Shown: one piece after another, positions 15,087 to 23,844 of the stretch
Position numbering within the stretch: position 1 is the first letter of the stretch
Layout: every line of letters starts with the position of its first letter
From: a virus
Virus record (IMG/VR): IMGVR_UViG_3300042519_000691
Span: 1 to 27,764 of that record
Length of the DNA stretch: 27,764 nt
Direction: 5' to 3' (one strand)
Program-made: the position numbers and the translations under genes
The notes under the pieces: model-generated
Database searches by the model: none
What the model saw: the letters and a program-made list of their open reading frames with translations, nothing else
What the model was told of the DNA's origin: nothing

Positions 15087-18000
15087 ATGAACGAATTATC
15101 AAACTTTTTAAGAGAAACAATATTGGGAGAAGCGGCTCAAATGGACAAAGTAGTTGTTGTCTATTCGGGTCGTTTTCAACCATTTCATAAAGGACACTAC
15201 GCAACTTATGATAATTTAGTACGCAAATTCGGTAAGGATAGTGTATATATCGGAACTTCTAATGTTACCGATTCAAAGAAATCTCCATTTAATTTTAAGG
15301 AAAAGAAAGTAATAATGACAACAATGTTTGGTATTCCATCAAACAAAATTGTCAATATTAAAAATCCATATGCGCCTGAAGAAATACTAAAAAAGTATGA
15401 ATCTGATACAACTGGTTTAATAGTTGTAGTTGGAGAGAAGGATGAAAATCGTTTAAGTGGTAAATACTTTACTCCATATAAAGGCAAAGTAGAGAAAGGA
15501 TATTTGGATAAAGGATATGTGTATGCTTCACCTGCTCAATCAAATCCTATTAGTGGTACTGATGTTAGATATTGGTTAAGTGCTGGTAGCTCGGATGATA
15601 GAAAGAAAAACTTTACAAAAGCATATCCAAAGTTTGATTCTCAGATATTTAAATTAATTACTCTTAAGTTAAAGAGTTTAAAAGAATGTATTAACGAAGA
15701 AATTAAACTAAACGTAAAAATTGGTGATACTATTTTAATGGGTAGATTTAAAAATAAAAAAGTAGTTGTAAAAACAATAGGAACTGATGATTGGGGGATG
15801 CCAACAATCAATGGTAAAAAGGTAGCAACGTTTAGAATTCCTAAAAAAGAAAACCTAAAAGAAATTAATCTCGGTGGATACGGTGCAGATCCTGGTGAAC
15901 CTGATACTGGATATATTCCTGATGGAAAAGCTAGAATATTAAATACAACAAAACCAGAACCTTGGTTTAATCAAGGTGGATATACTCAATTACATACTCC
16001 AAAAGCCGATGATATGAGAGGTAAAGGAAAATCAAAAGATACCGAAACTCAATTTAGAAAAGCGTATTATAAAGTTAAAAACGTAACACAAAGTACATTA
16101 AATCCAGCAGATGACCCGCATAAAGTTGAAGATTGGGAAGAAACTAATAGAGATACTCCATTAGAAAAACCTAAAAGATTTTGGGAATTACCTGATAATC
16201 AAAAAAATACAATAATTTCAAAAGAAGATATTAAAGAAATAGTTGAAGATTTTGATTCTATATTAGATGAGATGGGATTGCCGGGTGGAGCTGGTGTGGG
16301 TTTGAGTTTGCCGGGTGGATATATTAATGGAGCACCAAAAGCTGATGATGTTAAGAAGGTTAGTAAAAAACTTAACAACAAAGGAATAAGTGGTTATGAA
16401 GAAATTGATGAAGATAAAATTCCTGGTGGTTTGGCAAATGGTAAAACTTTAATTGATTTGGCTAATAAGTGGGATTCTAAAGGATATTACGAACCAAAGC
16501 AATTTGCAGCAGAATATATTAAACCTAAATTGATAAATGGTATTAGAGTTGAAATGGAGCATACATCTGATATTAGATATGCAGCCGAAATAGCAATGGA
16601 CCATTTATGGGAAGATTTAAATTATTATCAAAAGTTATCAAGTATTGAAGGTGATAGTATAGCTGAAGCAAGTGGTAATGGTGCTTTCTATAATGATGGA
16701 AATGCAACAACTGGTACTCAATGGAATGGTACATGGGATGATTATGATAAGCAAAAATACTATTTAGATAATTTGGAAGGTTGGGATTTCTTTGATGAAA
16801 TACCATCTAAAAGAGAAAAGAAAAAAGCAGTAGACCAAAAATTACCAATAGATAATCATAAAGATACAACTGATAATTACAATCGTATATTAAAGCATGA
16901 TTTAAAATCCCCAATTGATTTTCTTAAAGAATCTTTATTAACTGAAGGTGGTGCGTATGGTCATATGAACCATCCATTTGATATTGAGATGAATCTTACC
17001 TTTGGTGATTTAAAACAAATTGTGGTAAGAGCTCTTAATGGTGATTTAGAATTAGCAAGAGAGAAGACTGATGGACAAGCATTGGCAGTTAGTTGGGTAA
17101 ATGGTAGATTAGTTGCAGCTCGTAACAAATCACACCTAAAGAACAAAGGAACTGGCGCTATGACAATAGGACAAGTAGCAGATAAGTTTGCCGGTAGAGG
17201 TGGATTAACCGATGCATATAATTTCGCTATGAAAGATTTATCCGCAGCAATAGCAGCCCTATCTGAACCTCAACGTAAGAAGGTTTTTAAGGATGGTAGT
17301 TCGTTTATGAACTTAGAAGTAATATATCCAACGTCTGTAAATGTAATCCCCTACAATCAACCCCTATTAGTATTTCATGGTACGTTTGATTATGATATGG
17401 ATGGTACTATTGTAGGTGAAAACCAACAAGCGGCATCTATATTGGGTGGAATGATTAAGCAAGTAAATGCACACGTTCAATCTAAGTACACAATACAGGG
17501 CCCTCCAATTAATAAACTTCCTAAATCAGAACACCTTTCTAAATTGCAAGGAAAGTATTTAGGAATGATTACTAAACTTCAAAATGAGTTTAAGTTAGCA
17601 GATAGTGATGGTGTGGCGGATTATCATCAATCATGGTGGACTGATTTCGTAGAAAAGAAAGCTAAGAAGTTAGATTATCAACAAAAAATAGGATTAATTA
17701 AAAGATGGGCTTTTGGGGACAAAGGTTTCCGTATAGCAGAAATAACTGATGACAAATTAAGAGCATGGGCTGAACAAACCGATAAGCAAGACCAACAAAA
17801 GATATCAAAGCAAAATCTAATGAGATTTGAGGAGATATTCTTAGGAGTTGGTGCGGATGTATTATCGTTTATGGAATCGGTACTTACTGCAAATCCTGAT
17901 AGTGCTAAAAGACAAATGGTAGCACGTTTAGAAACAACAATATCCCAAGTAAAAGCAAGTGGTGACCCTAAGAAGATTGCAAAATTAAAATTAGAATTAC

Positions 18001-18140
18001 AAAGATTAAATGCTTTGGGTGGATTCGAAAAGATTGTACCAAATGAGGGTATTGTATTTGTCTATGGAGGTAACACTTACAAATTAACAGGCGCATTCGC
18101 ACCCCTAAATCAAATTTTAGGTATTTTCTTTGATAAATAA
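15087..18140 (+). CDS. Cytidylyltransferase-like / DUF5661-like / ligase-like fusion protein
   Basis: The 1017-residue protein has at least three parts. Residues 20-200 form a nucleotidyltransferase of the NMNAT/cytidylyltransferase superfamily: SGRFQPFHKGH carries the HxGH motif (His34, His37) and ISGTDVR at 155-161 is the second signature. Around residue 475-505 an EMEHT...EIAMDHLWEDLNYYQKL stretch matches the pattern of DUF5661. Residues about 625-1017 look like a polynucleotide ligase or RNA-ligase-type nucleotidyltransferase: KTDG at Lys660 (motif I), F-M-N-L-E with Glu744 (motif III), EGIVF at Glu987 (motif IV) and Lys999 (motif V), with an unusually long insert between III and IV. A short helical N-terminus ends LGE-AA, and LTE-GG occurs before the ligase-like domain; both fit the T4 prohead-protease consensus. 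Substrates are unknown; NAD or RNA repair are possibilities only. Confidence 0.7.
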   Translation: MNELSNFLRETILGEAAQMDKVVVVYSGRFQPFHKGHYATYDNLVRKFGKDSVYIGTSNVTDSKKSPFNFKEKKVIMTTMFGIPSNKIVNIKNPYAPEEILKKYESDTTGLIVVVGEKDENRLSGKYFTPYKGKVEKGYLDKGYVYASPAQSNPISGTDVRYWLSAGSSDDRKKNFTKAYPKFDSQIFKLITLKLKSLKECINEEIKLNVKIGDTILMGRFKNKKVVVKTIGTDDWGMPTINGKKVATFRIPKKENLKEINLGGYGADPGEPDTGYIPDGKARILNTTKPEPWFNQGGYTQLHTPKADDMRGKGKSKDTETQFRKAYYKVKNVTQSTLNPADDPHKVEDWEETNRDTPLEKPKRFWELPDNQKNTIISKEDIKEIVEDFDSILDEMGLPGGAGVGLSLPGGYINGAPKADDVKKVSKKLNNKGISGYEEIDEDKIPGGLANGKTLIDLANKWDSKGYYEPKQFAAEYIKPKLINGIRVEMEHTSDIRYAAEIAMDHLWEDLNYYQKLSSIEGDSIAEASGNGAFYNDGNATTGTQWNGTWDDYDKQKYYLDNLEGWDFFDEIPSKREKKKAVDQKLPIDNHKDTTDNYNRILKHDLKSPIDFLKESLLTEGGAYGHMNHPFDIEMNLTFGDLKQIVVRALNGDLELAREKTDGQALAVSWVNGRLVAARNKSHLKNKGTGAMTIGQVADKFAGRGGLTDAYNFAMKDLSAAIAALSEPQRKKVFKDGSSFMNLEVIYPTSVNVIPYNQPLLVFHGTFDYDMDGTIVGENQQAASILGGMIKQVNAHVQSKYTIQGPPINKLPKSEHLSKLQGKYLGMITKLQNEFKLADSDGVADYHQSWWTDFVEKKAKKLDYQQKIGLIKRWAFGDKGFRIAEITDDKLRAWAEQTDKQDQQKISKQNLMRFEEIFLGVGADVLSFMESVLTANPDSAKRQMVARLETTISQVKASGDPKKIAKLKLELQRLNALGGFEKIVPNEGIVFVYGGNTYKLTGAFAPLNQILGIFFDK

Positions 18141-18157
18141 TCGTTTTCTTTATTTTG

Positions 18158-18172
18158 ATATACTTATATATA
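18158..18172 (+). promoter_or_regulatory. Late promoter motif ATATACTTATATATA
   Basis: This is the third exact copy of the 15-mer found at 10923 and 14627. It lies 19 bases before the start of the gene preceding the terminase and is a good candidate for the promoter of the packaging and head cluster. Confidence 0.55.
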
Positions 18173-18191
18173 CAAATATATCGTAAGTAAT

Positions 18192-18875
18192 ATGGCAAGA
18201 GAATTCAATAAAAAATTCATGCATCCAACTAGACGAAAGTTGGTAGATATGGTAATGCATGGGGCTGAATATGAAAAGGAATCATTTATTTCATTTTCTG
18301 GAGCAGATAAAGAAAAGGTAAAAAGAACAATTGGTGAAAAATGGACCGATACCGATGGTAGGTCTTGGGAACAATTGGAAGCTGGTAAAATAGAAACATC
18401 CGAATTGGGTGATACTATGGCTGAAGTTAGAGCGTATTTAGATTCATTGAATACTTGTAAATCTGATAATTGCAAAACAATAAAAGTAGGTAGAGTTGAT
18501 AAAAAATTAATATCTAAAACTGGATATTGTTTACACTGTCTTACATTAAGAGAATCTCAAATTAAAGTAGATGGATTGTGGAAAGAATATGAAGATTATA
18601 AAATGTATTCTAATATGATTGCACATGGTAAAGATGTAATTGCACAATTTCAACAAGCGTATGATGATGCAAAACAAACTTATGAAGTAGTTCAAGAAGA
18701 TGGTAAAATTGAAACTTGGAGTATGGAAAGAGATGTTAATGAATTGAAAGCAGAAATAATGACGGATATTGTTAATTTTGAAAAAGAAATAGAACTAGTT
18801 ACAAAATTAAGAAATGAGGCTTACACAAAATTAAAAGATAAAAATTACGATTTAGTAAGACCACTTAAAGATTAA
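18192..18875 (+). CDS. Four-cysteine protein upstream of terminase; positional gp16 candidate
   Basis: The 227-residue product is not recognised by sequence. It has a four-cysteine motif at Cys89, Cys94, Cys113 and Cys116 (C-x4-C, 18 residues, C-x2-C), which probably binds zinc. The C-terminal third (about 120-220) is charged, helical and likely coiled coil. It sits immediately before the large terminase, one base separating the two genes, as the small terminase gp16 does in T4. T4-type small terminases are mostly helical and lack such a zinc motif, so the assignment is positional only. A head or packaging accessory protein is the alternative. Confidence 0.65.
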   Translation: MAREFNKKFMHPTRRKLVDMVMHGAEYEKESFISFSGADKEKVKRTIGEKWTDTDGRSWEQLEAGKIETSELGDTMAEVRAYLDSLNTCKSDNCKTIKVGRVDKKLISKTGYCLHCLTLRESQIKVDGLWKEYEDYKMYSNMIAHGKDVIAQFQQAYDDAKQTYEVVQEDGKIETWSMERDVNELKAEIMTDIVNFEKEIELVTKLRNEAYTKLKDKNYDLVRPLKD

Positions 18876-18876
18876 T

Positions 18877-20472
18877 ATGAGTACTGGTATAACACAAAAA
18901 AAATCGTTAAAAGAGATTATTGCAGAAGAGTACAAAAAATGTGCGGTAGACCCGATACATTTTATGAAAAAGTATTGTATGATTCAGCATCCTGTTAGGG
19001 GTAAGATACCTTTTCAATTATTTCCATTTCAGGAAAAAACTTTAACTCAATTTAAAGATAATAGATTTAACGTAGTTCTAAAATCACGTCAAACTGGCAT
19101 ATCAACACTTTGTGCTGGATTTTCACTTTGGAAAATGATATTCAATACGGATTTTAATGTGTTGGTAATTGCAACAAAACAGGAGGTAGCAAAGAACTTA
19201 GTAACTAAAGTAAGAGTAATGCATGATTTACTCCCAACATGGCTTAAGGGAGGTTCTATGGAAGATAACAAGCTTTCCCTTCGTTTGCAAAATGGTTCTC
19301 AAATTAAGGCTATTGCTTCTTCTCCTGATGCAGGACGTTCTGAAGCCTTATCACTTCTTATATTTGATGAGGCCGCTTTCATTGATGATATTGATGAGAT
19401 TTGGGTATCAGCACAATCTACCCTTTCAACGGGTGGTAGTTGTATTGCACTATCTACTCCTAATGGTGTGGGTAATTGGTTTCACCAAACTTGGTTAGGA
19501 GCTGAGGAAAGTAGAAACCCATTCAATACAATCAGATTACATTGGACAGTGCATCCGGAAAGAGACCAGAAATGGAGAGATGAGCAAGAAAAACTATTAG
19601 GTGTAAAGAAAGCAGCACAAGAATGTGATTGTGATTTTGTATCTTCTGGTGAAACTGTAGTTGAACCCGAAACCCTAATGTTTTATAAAGAAACATATAT
19701 TCAAGACCCAATAGAGAAAGGTGGATTTGATGGAAATCTTTGGAAATGGGAACATCCCGATTATTCTAAATCCTATATGGTAGTAGCCGATGTGGCCAGA
19801 GGTGATGGAGCAGATTATTCTACTTGTCATGTAATTGATATAGTTAATTCGGTTCAAGTAGCTGAATACAAAGGTAAAGTTGATACAAAAGATTTTGGAA
19901 ACTTCTTAGTAGCACTTTCAACTGAATATAACGATGCACTTCTTGTAATAGAGAATGCAAACATTGGTTGGGCAACAATCCAGCAAGTAATTGATAGAGA
20001 TTATAAAAACTTATTCTATATGAGTAAGGATTTGAAATACATTGACGTAGAGAATCAGATGACAAATAGATATAGAGCAGAGGATAAAGGATTGGTAGCT
20101 GGTTTTTCAACTACTTCTAAAACTAGACCTTTAATCATATCTAAACTAACTGATTACTTTAGAGAGAAATCAATTATAATTCGTTCTAATCGTTTGATAG
20201 ATGAACTATTTACATTTATTTATATGAATGGTAGAGCAGAAGCTATGAAGGGTTATAATGATGACTTAGTTATGGCTATATCAATTGGGTTATGGGTTAG
20301 AGATACGGCACTTCGTTTAAGACAAGAAGGTATAGATTTAACCAAACAAGCGGTAAGTGGTATCACATCAAATACATCTCAAGGAATTTATGGTGGTAAT
20401 GATACTATGAATGATAACCCTTGGAAAATGAGAGTTGGTGATGGATTTGAAGATTTATCACAATGGTTGTAG
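18877..20472 (+). CDS. 17: Large terminase subunit (gp17-like)
   Basis: The 531-residue product is the ATPase-nuclease that translocates DNA into the prohead. The ATPase domain carries a deviant Walker A, KSRQTGIST (Lys69-Thr77), in which the lysine stands at the front and the usual GKT lysine is Ile75, as in lambda gpA-type P-loops. Walker B is LLIFDEAA with Asp164/Glu165, and the coupling motif is LSTPNG. The RNase H-like nuclease domain shows Asp305 (VVADVARGD), Glu359 (LVIENANIGW) and Asp462/Asp463 (YNDDLVMA). The length is shorter than T4 gp17 (610 residues), lacking N-terminal sequence. ATG at 18877 follows the preceding stop by one base; a later ATG would cut the adenine-binding region. 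The portal gene comes next. Confidence 0.95.
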   Translation: MSTGITQKKSLKEIIAEEYKKCAVDPIHFMKKYCMIQHPVRGKIPFQLFPFQEKTLTQFKDNRFNVVLKSRQTGISTLCAGFSLWKMIFNTDFNVLVIATKQEVAKNLVTKVRVMHDLLPTWLKGGSMEDNKLSLRLQNGSQIKAIASSPDAGRSEALSLLIFDEAAFIDDIDEIWVSAQSTLSTGGSCIALSTPNGVGNWFHQTWLGAEESRNPFNTIRLHWTVHPERDQKWRDEQEKLLGVKKAAQECDCDFVSSGETVVEPETLMFYKETYIQDPIEKGGFDGNLWKWEHPDYSKSYMVVADVARGDGADYSTCHVIDIVNSVQVAEYKGKVDTKDFGNFLVALSTEYNDALLVIENANIGWATIQQVIDRDYKNLFYMSKDLKYIDVENQMTNRYRAEDKGLVAGFSTTSKTRPLIISKLTDYFREKSIIIRSNRLIDELFTFIYMNGRAEAMKGYNDDLVMAISIGLWVRDTALRLRQEGIDLTKQAVSGITSNTSQGIYGGNDTMNDNPWKMRVGDGFEDLSQWL

Positions 20473-20474
20473 TG

Positions 20475-20514
20475 TTTTGACATTTTACGATATTTATGTT
20501 ATAGAATGTCAAAA
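20475..20514. repeat. Perfect 10-bp inverted repeat between terminase and portal genes
   Basis: TTTTGACATT at 20475-20484 and AATGTCAAAA at 20505-20514 are perfect inverted arms around a 20-base AT-rich loop. The loop contains GATATTTATG, similar to the late promoter motif. It could be a regulatory hairpin, a protein-binding operator or a weak terminator. There is no T-tract on the plus strand, so intrinsic termination is less likely. Confidence 0.5.
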
Positions 20515-20536
20515 TAGAAAACTGATAAAATAAATT

Positions 20537-22318
20537 ATGGCAGAACAAGAATTAGATGATAGTAAAAGTTTTTTTGGTAGACTAAAGAAATTATTTTCAA
20601 CAAATGCTATTGTTACCGTTGATAAAGACGGTAAGCGTAGAGTTGTTGATACGGATGAAAAACAAATGAATACAAATTTTGTAAATCTTAGAGATAGATA
20701 TACAAAATTACAAAGGTCATACTACGAAACAAATCAGGGTGCACAATCAATGGCATACCATCAGGTTCGTAGAGAGTTATTCAGAGATTATGATGCTATG
20801 GATAACGACCCTATTATCGCATCGGCATTAGATATCTATTCAGATGAATCTACAACAAAGAATGAATATGGTGATATATTAACAATCAAATCATCAAATG
20901 AAAATGTAAGTGCAATACTACATAACTTATTTTATGATATTATAAACATAGAATTTAACCTTTGGCCTTGGACTAGAAACTTAGTAAAATATGGTGATTT
21001 CTTTTTAGCATTAGAAATGGCAGAAGGTAAGGGTATTATTAATGTAACTCCATACTCTGTATATAATACGGAAAGATTGGAAGGTACTGACCCAATGAAT
21101 CAAAACTATGTTAAGTTTAAAGTTGAATTAGACAGATTTGGTAAAAAGGAATATGAGAACTATGAAATGGCTCACTTCCGTTTACTTTCGGATACAAACT
21201 TCCTACCATATGGTAAGGCTATGATTGAAAACGGCCGTAGAGTTTGGAAACAATTACAATTAATGGAAGATGCGATGTTAATCCATCGTATTATGAGAGC
21301 TCCTGAAAAGAGAATATTCAAAATTGATATTGGTAACATCAACCCTAATGAAGTTGATAACTATATGCAAAAGATTATCAACAAAATGAAGAAAACTCCA
21401 TTCGTTGATAAAAATACAGGAGATTACAACTTAAAATACAATATTCAAAACCTTACTGAAGATTTCTTCTTACCCGTTAGAGGTGGAGATAGTGGTACTG
21501 CTATTGAAAACTTAGCTGGATTAGAATATTCGGCAGTAGAGGATATTGATTATTTAAAAGCTAAATTATTTGCAGCACTTAAAATACCTAAAGCATTTTT
21601 AGGATATGAGGAAGATGTGAATGGTAAAGCAACTTTAGCAGCACAAGATGTTCGTTTTGCTAGAACAATCGAAAGAATTCAAAGAACAATTGTTAGTGAA
21701 TTATATAAGGTAGCAATTGTACACTTAGCTGGACAAGGTATTGATGATTCTGAAATGACAAACTTCCAACTTACTTTAACCAACGCTTCTACAATATATG
21801 AGCAAGAGAAAGTAAATCTTTGGAGTGAGAAAGTTAGATTAGCAACTGATATGAAAGGGTTGAATATGTTATCTACTGATTGGGTTTACCATAATGTATT
21901 TGGTATGAGTGAAGATGAGATGGACATGGAAAGAGCTAAGATGGTATTAGACCTTAAAGATAGATTCAGATATAACTCAATTGAACAACAAGGACAAGAC
22001 CCAGCAAATCCACCAGAACAACAAAACGTAGAAGAAGAAATCCAAAAGATGAAGCAGGAGATTGTTGATAATAAAGGTGGTAGACCAAGAGAAGGAAATA
22101 CATATGGTAAAGATAAGCATCCATATGGTAGAGACCCACTGGGTAATAAAGAAAACGAGAAAGAAAGAAAAAGAGAAACTCGTACAAACGAATCAAACAA
22201 GAAAATAGCACGTGAATATATTAATGGACTTTCGGCAAAAAAGAAGATTTTAAGTGAAAAAACACAAAAATCTGACCTTTTAGATGAAAATAATCTATTA
22301 GATGACACCAAATTTTAA
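20537..22318 (+). CDS. 20: Portal protein (gp20-like)
   Basis: The 593-residue product is the dodecameric portal at the head vertex, through which DNA enters and to which the neck attaches. T4 gp20 is 524 residues. Typical T4-type portal sequence is visible: MDNDPIIASALDIYSDEST, WTRNLVKYGDFF, RIMRAPEKRIFKIDIGN, PVRGGDSGTAIENLAG and LKIPKAFLGYEEDVNGKATL. The C-terminal ~90 residues are low complexity and rich in Lys, Glu, Asn and Arg (including GGRPREGNTYGKDKHPYGRD). That tail is longer than in T4 and likely disordered or involved in contacts with the core. The order terminase then portal agrees with a T4-like late cluster, although the sheath and tube genes found between them in T4 are absent here. 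Confidence 0.95.
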   Translation: MAEQELDDSKSFFGRLKKLFSTNAIVTVDKDGKRRVVDTDEKQMNTNFVNLRDRYTKLQRSYYETNQGAQSMAYHQVRRELFRDYDAMDNDPIIASALDIYSDESTTKNEYGDILTIKSSNENVSAILHNLFYDIINIEFNLWPWTRNLVKYGDFFLALEMAEGKGIINVTPYSVYNTERLEGTDPMNQNYVKFKVELDRFGKKEYENYEMAHFRLLSDTNFLPYGKAMIENGRRVWKQLQLMEDAMLIHRIMRAPEKRIFKIDIGNINPNEVDNYMQKIINKMKKTPFVDKNTGDYNLKYNIQNLTEDFFLPVRGGDSGTAIENLAGLEYSAVEDIDYLKAKLFAALKIPKAFLGYEEDVNGKATLAAQDVRFARTIERIQRTIVSELYKVAIVHLAGQGIDDSEMTNFQLTLTNASTIYEQEKVNLWSEKVRLATDMKGLNMLSTDWVYHNVFGMSEDEMDMERAKMVLDLKDRFRYNSIEQQGQDPANPPEQQNVEEEIQKMKQEIVDNKGGRPREGNTYGKDKHPYGRDPLGNKENEKERKRETRTNESNKKIAREYINGLSAKKKILSEKTQKSDLLDENNLLDDTKF

Positions 22319-22387
22319 TAAACATTAAAAAGTTTATATTTATATGTGTTAGTTTATGGACAATAGGTTAAATTATAGGGTAAATAA

Positions 22388-23266
22388 ATGAAAAAAATAA
22401 AACATTCCAAAGTTAAGAACACTGGAGTGTTATTTGAATTATTAGTAAGACAAATAACATTAGAAGTTCTTAATGGGGACAAAACGGAGAACGCAAAACA
22501 TATAGTAAAGGAATTCTTTGCAGCTGGGACTGAATTAAATAAAGAATTACGCCTTTACGATTTGTTATTAAAAGAAAAATACAATTCGGAATCAAAAGCC
22601 GAAATGTTTGTTGATACTGTATCACAGGCTCATAGTAAATTAAATGAGACTAAACTTGTAAAAGAGAAGTATAATCTTATTAAACAAATTAATGAAAAGT
22701 TTGAATTAGAGCAATTTCTATCTTCTCCTATAACTAACTATAAAGTATTAGCTTCAATATATAAAGTATTTGAATCTAAGAAGTCCGAAAACTACGATAT
22801 TAAGGATATATTCAATTCAAAGATTACATTGATTGAAAATATCATCTCAAGACCAACCGTAGTTAAAGCTAACAAAACGGATGATACTAAATTGATTGAA
22901 ACCTACAAAAAACAAGATAAAGACCTACGATTATTAACCTATAAGATTCTTGTTGAGACTTTCAATAAAAAATACACAAATTTAGATGAAAAACAAAAGG
23001 GATTGTTAAAAGAATATATTAATAACATGTCTAATACATCTAAATTTAAAGATTATTTAGCGGTAGAACTTCCACAGATTGTGAAAGAACTAAAATCCAT
23101 CAAGTCTAAAATATCAGATAAAGTAACTACAATTAAATTGGCAGAAACTATTTCTGTTTTAGAAAAAATGAAAATTGGTAAAACTGTAACTGATAATAAT
23201 GTTTCATCTATCATGCTTTCTTATGAGTTAATCAAAGAATTAAAATCAAAGGTAAATGTCAAATAG
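22388..23266 (+). CDS. Unrecognised helical protein in prohead cluster
   Basis: The 292-residue product is lysine-rich, almost entirely helical in appearance and lacks cysteines, signal peptide or membrane segments. It begins MKKIKHSKVKNTGVLFELLVRQIT. It lies directly after the portal gene and overlaps the next gene by 11 bases. In T4 this position holds prohead core genes 67 and 68, but those are much shorter, so the assignment would be positional only. It may be a core, neck or head accessory protein. The upstream leader at 22319-22387 contains TTTATATTTATATG, similar to but not identical with the late motif. Confidence 0.75.
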   Translation: MKKIKHSKVKNTGVLFELLVRQITLEVLNGDKTENAKHIVKEFFAAGTELNKELRLYDLLLKEKYNSESKAEMFVDTVSQAHSKLNETKLVKEKYNLIKQINEKFELEQFLSSPITNYKVLASIYKVFESKKSENYDIKDIFNSKITLIENIISRPTVVKANKTDDTKLIETYKKQDKDLRLLTYKILVETFNKKYTNLDEKQKGLLKEYINNMSNTSKFKDYLAVELPQIVKELKSIKSKISDKVTTIKLAETISVLEKMKIGKTVTDNNVSSIMLSYELIKELKSKVNVK

Positions 23267-23843
23267 ACTAAAAGAAATAATCAGAGGTATAGTTAAAGAA
23301 ATCCAAGACGAAAAGGAATTGGAAGAAATGACTGGAACTGGTGCAGTTGCTGGGTATGATACTCCGGCGGCATTTTCTAAACCAGGTCAAACTGCAAAGA
23401 AAAACAAAAGATTAGCTAACGTAACTGGTGGTGAAGTTGTTGATGATTTAGAAGAAGGTAAGGATTGGTTGAAAAACGATGTTCCTGCTAATTCTAAAAA
23501 ACCATTAACAATGAAACCAACAGCAATTAGTTCAGCAGATGCTGGTGGTATTGCTGATAAGAGTGGTATGATATTAGCAAAGGATGATGAGGAAGCTAGT
23601 TTAAATGAAAATCGTTGGTTAGAAATTAAAAACGGAGATGGTTCACCTAAAGCTAAAATGAGTAGAGGTGTAACATCTATCAAACAACAATTAGGTGAGG
23701 TAGAGAAATTTGTTAACTGGTATTCTAAAATAAAGAATGAGAATGGAGTTAAGAGAGGAGATTACTATAAAAGAACAAATAAGAGTTTACATAAGATAAA
23801 AGAAAGGCTAATGAATCTTTCAGAAAAAATTAGAACATTATAA
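23256..23843 (+). CDS. Small prohead-type protein with charged N-terminal helix
   Basis: The 195-residue product starts with an amphipathic charged helix (RLKEIIRGIVKEIQDEKELEE), followed by a Gly/Ala/Pro-rich low-complexity region (TGTGAVAGYDTPAAFSKPGQ) and a lysine-rich helical C-terminus. The N-terminal helix resembles that of the next protein (RLKELVKEVMVEE). Together with its place before the protease gene, this suggests a prohead core or internal head protein. The LEE-M site near residue 25 is only a loose match to the prohead-protease consensus. It overlaps the upstream gene by 11 bases and is separated from the next start by one base, so it is clearly part of a tight operon. Function is not established. 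Confidence 0.7.
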   Translation: MSNRLKEIIRGIVKEIQDEKELEEMTGTGAVAGYDTPAAFSKPGQTAKKNKRLANVTGGEVVDDLEEGKDWLKNDVPANSKKPLTMKPTAISSADAGGIADKSGMILAKDDEEASLNENRWLEIKNGDGSPKAKMSRGVTSIKQQLGEVEKFVNWYSKIKNENGVKRGDYYKRTNKSLHKIKERLMNLSEKIRTL

Positions 23844-23844
23844 T

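Noticed and set aside
21886-22311. Minus-strand open frame of 141 codons opposite the portal C-terminus
   Set aside because: It is Ser/Leu/Phe-rich low-complexity sequence expected from the antisense of a Lys/Glu/Asn-rich tail; the portal frame fully explains the region.
22319-22387. Late promoter at the TTTATATTTATATG stretch
   Set aside because: It differs from the exact 15-mer and from TATAAATA at several positions, and AT-rich gaps often contain such strings by chance.
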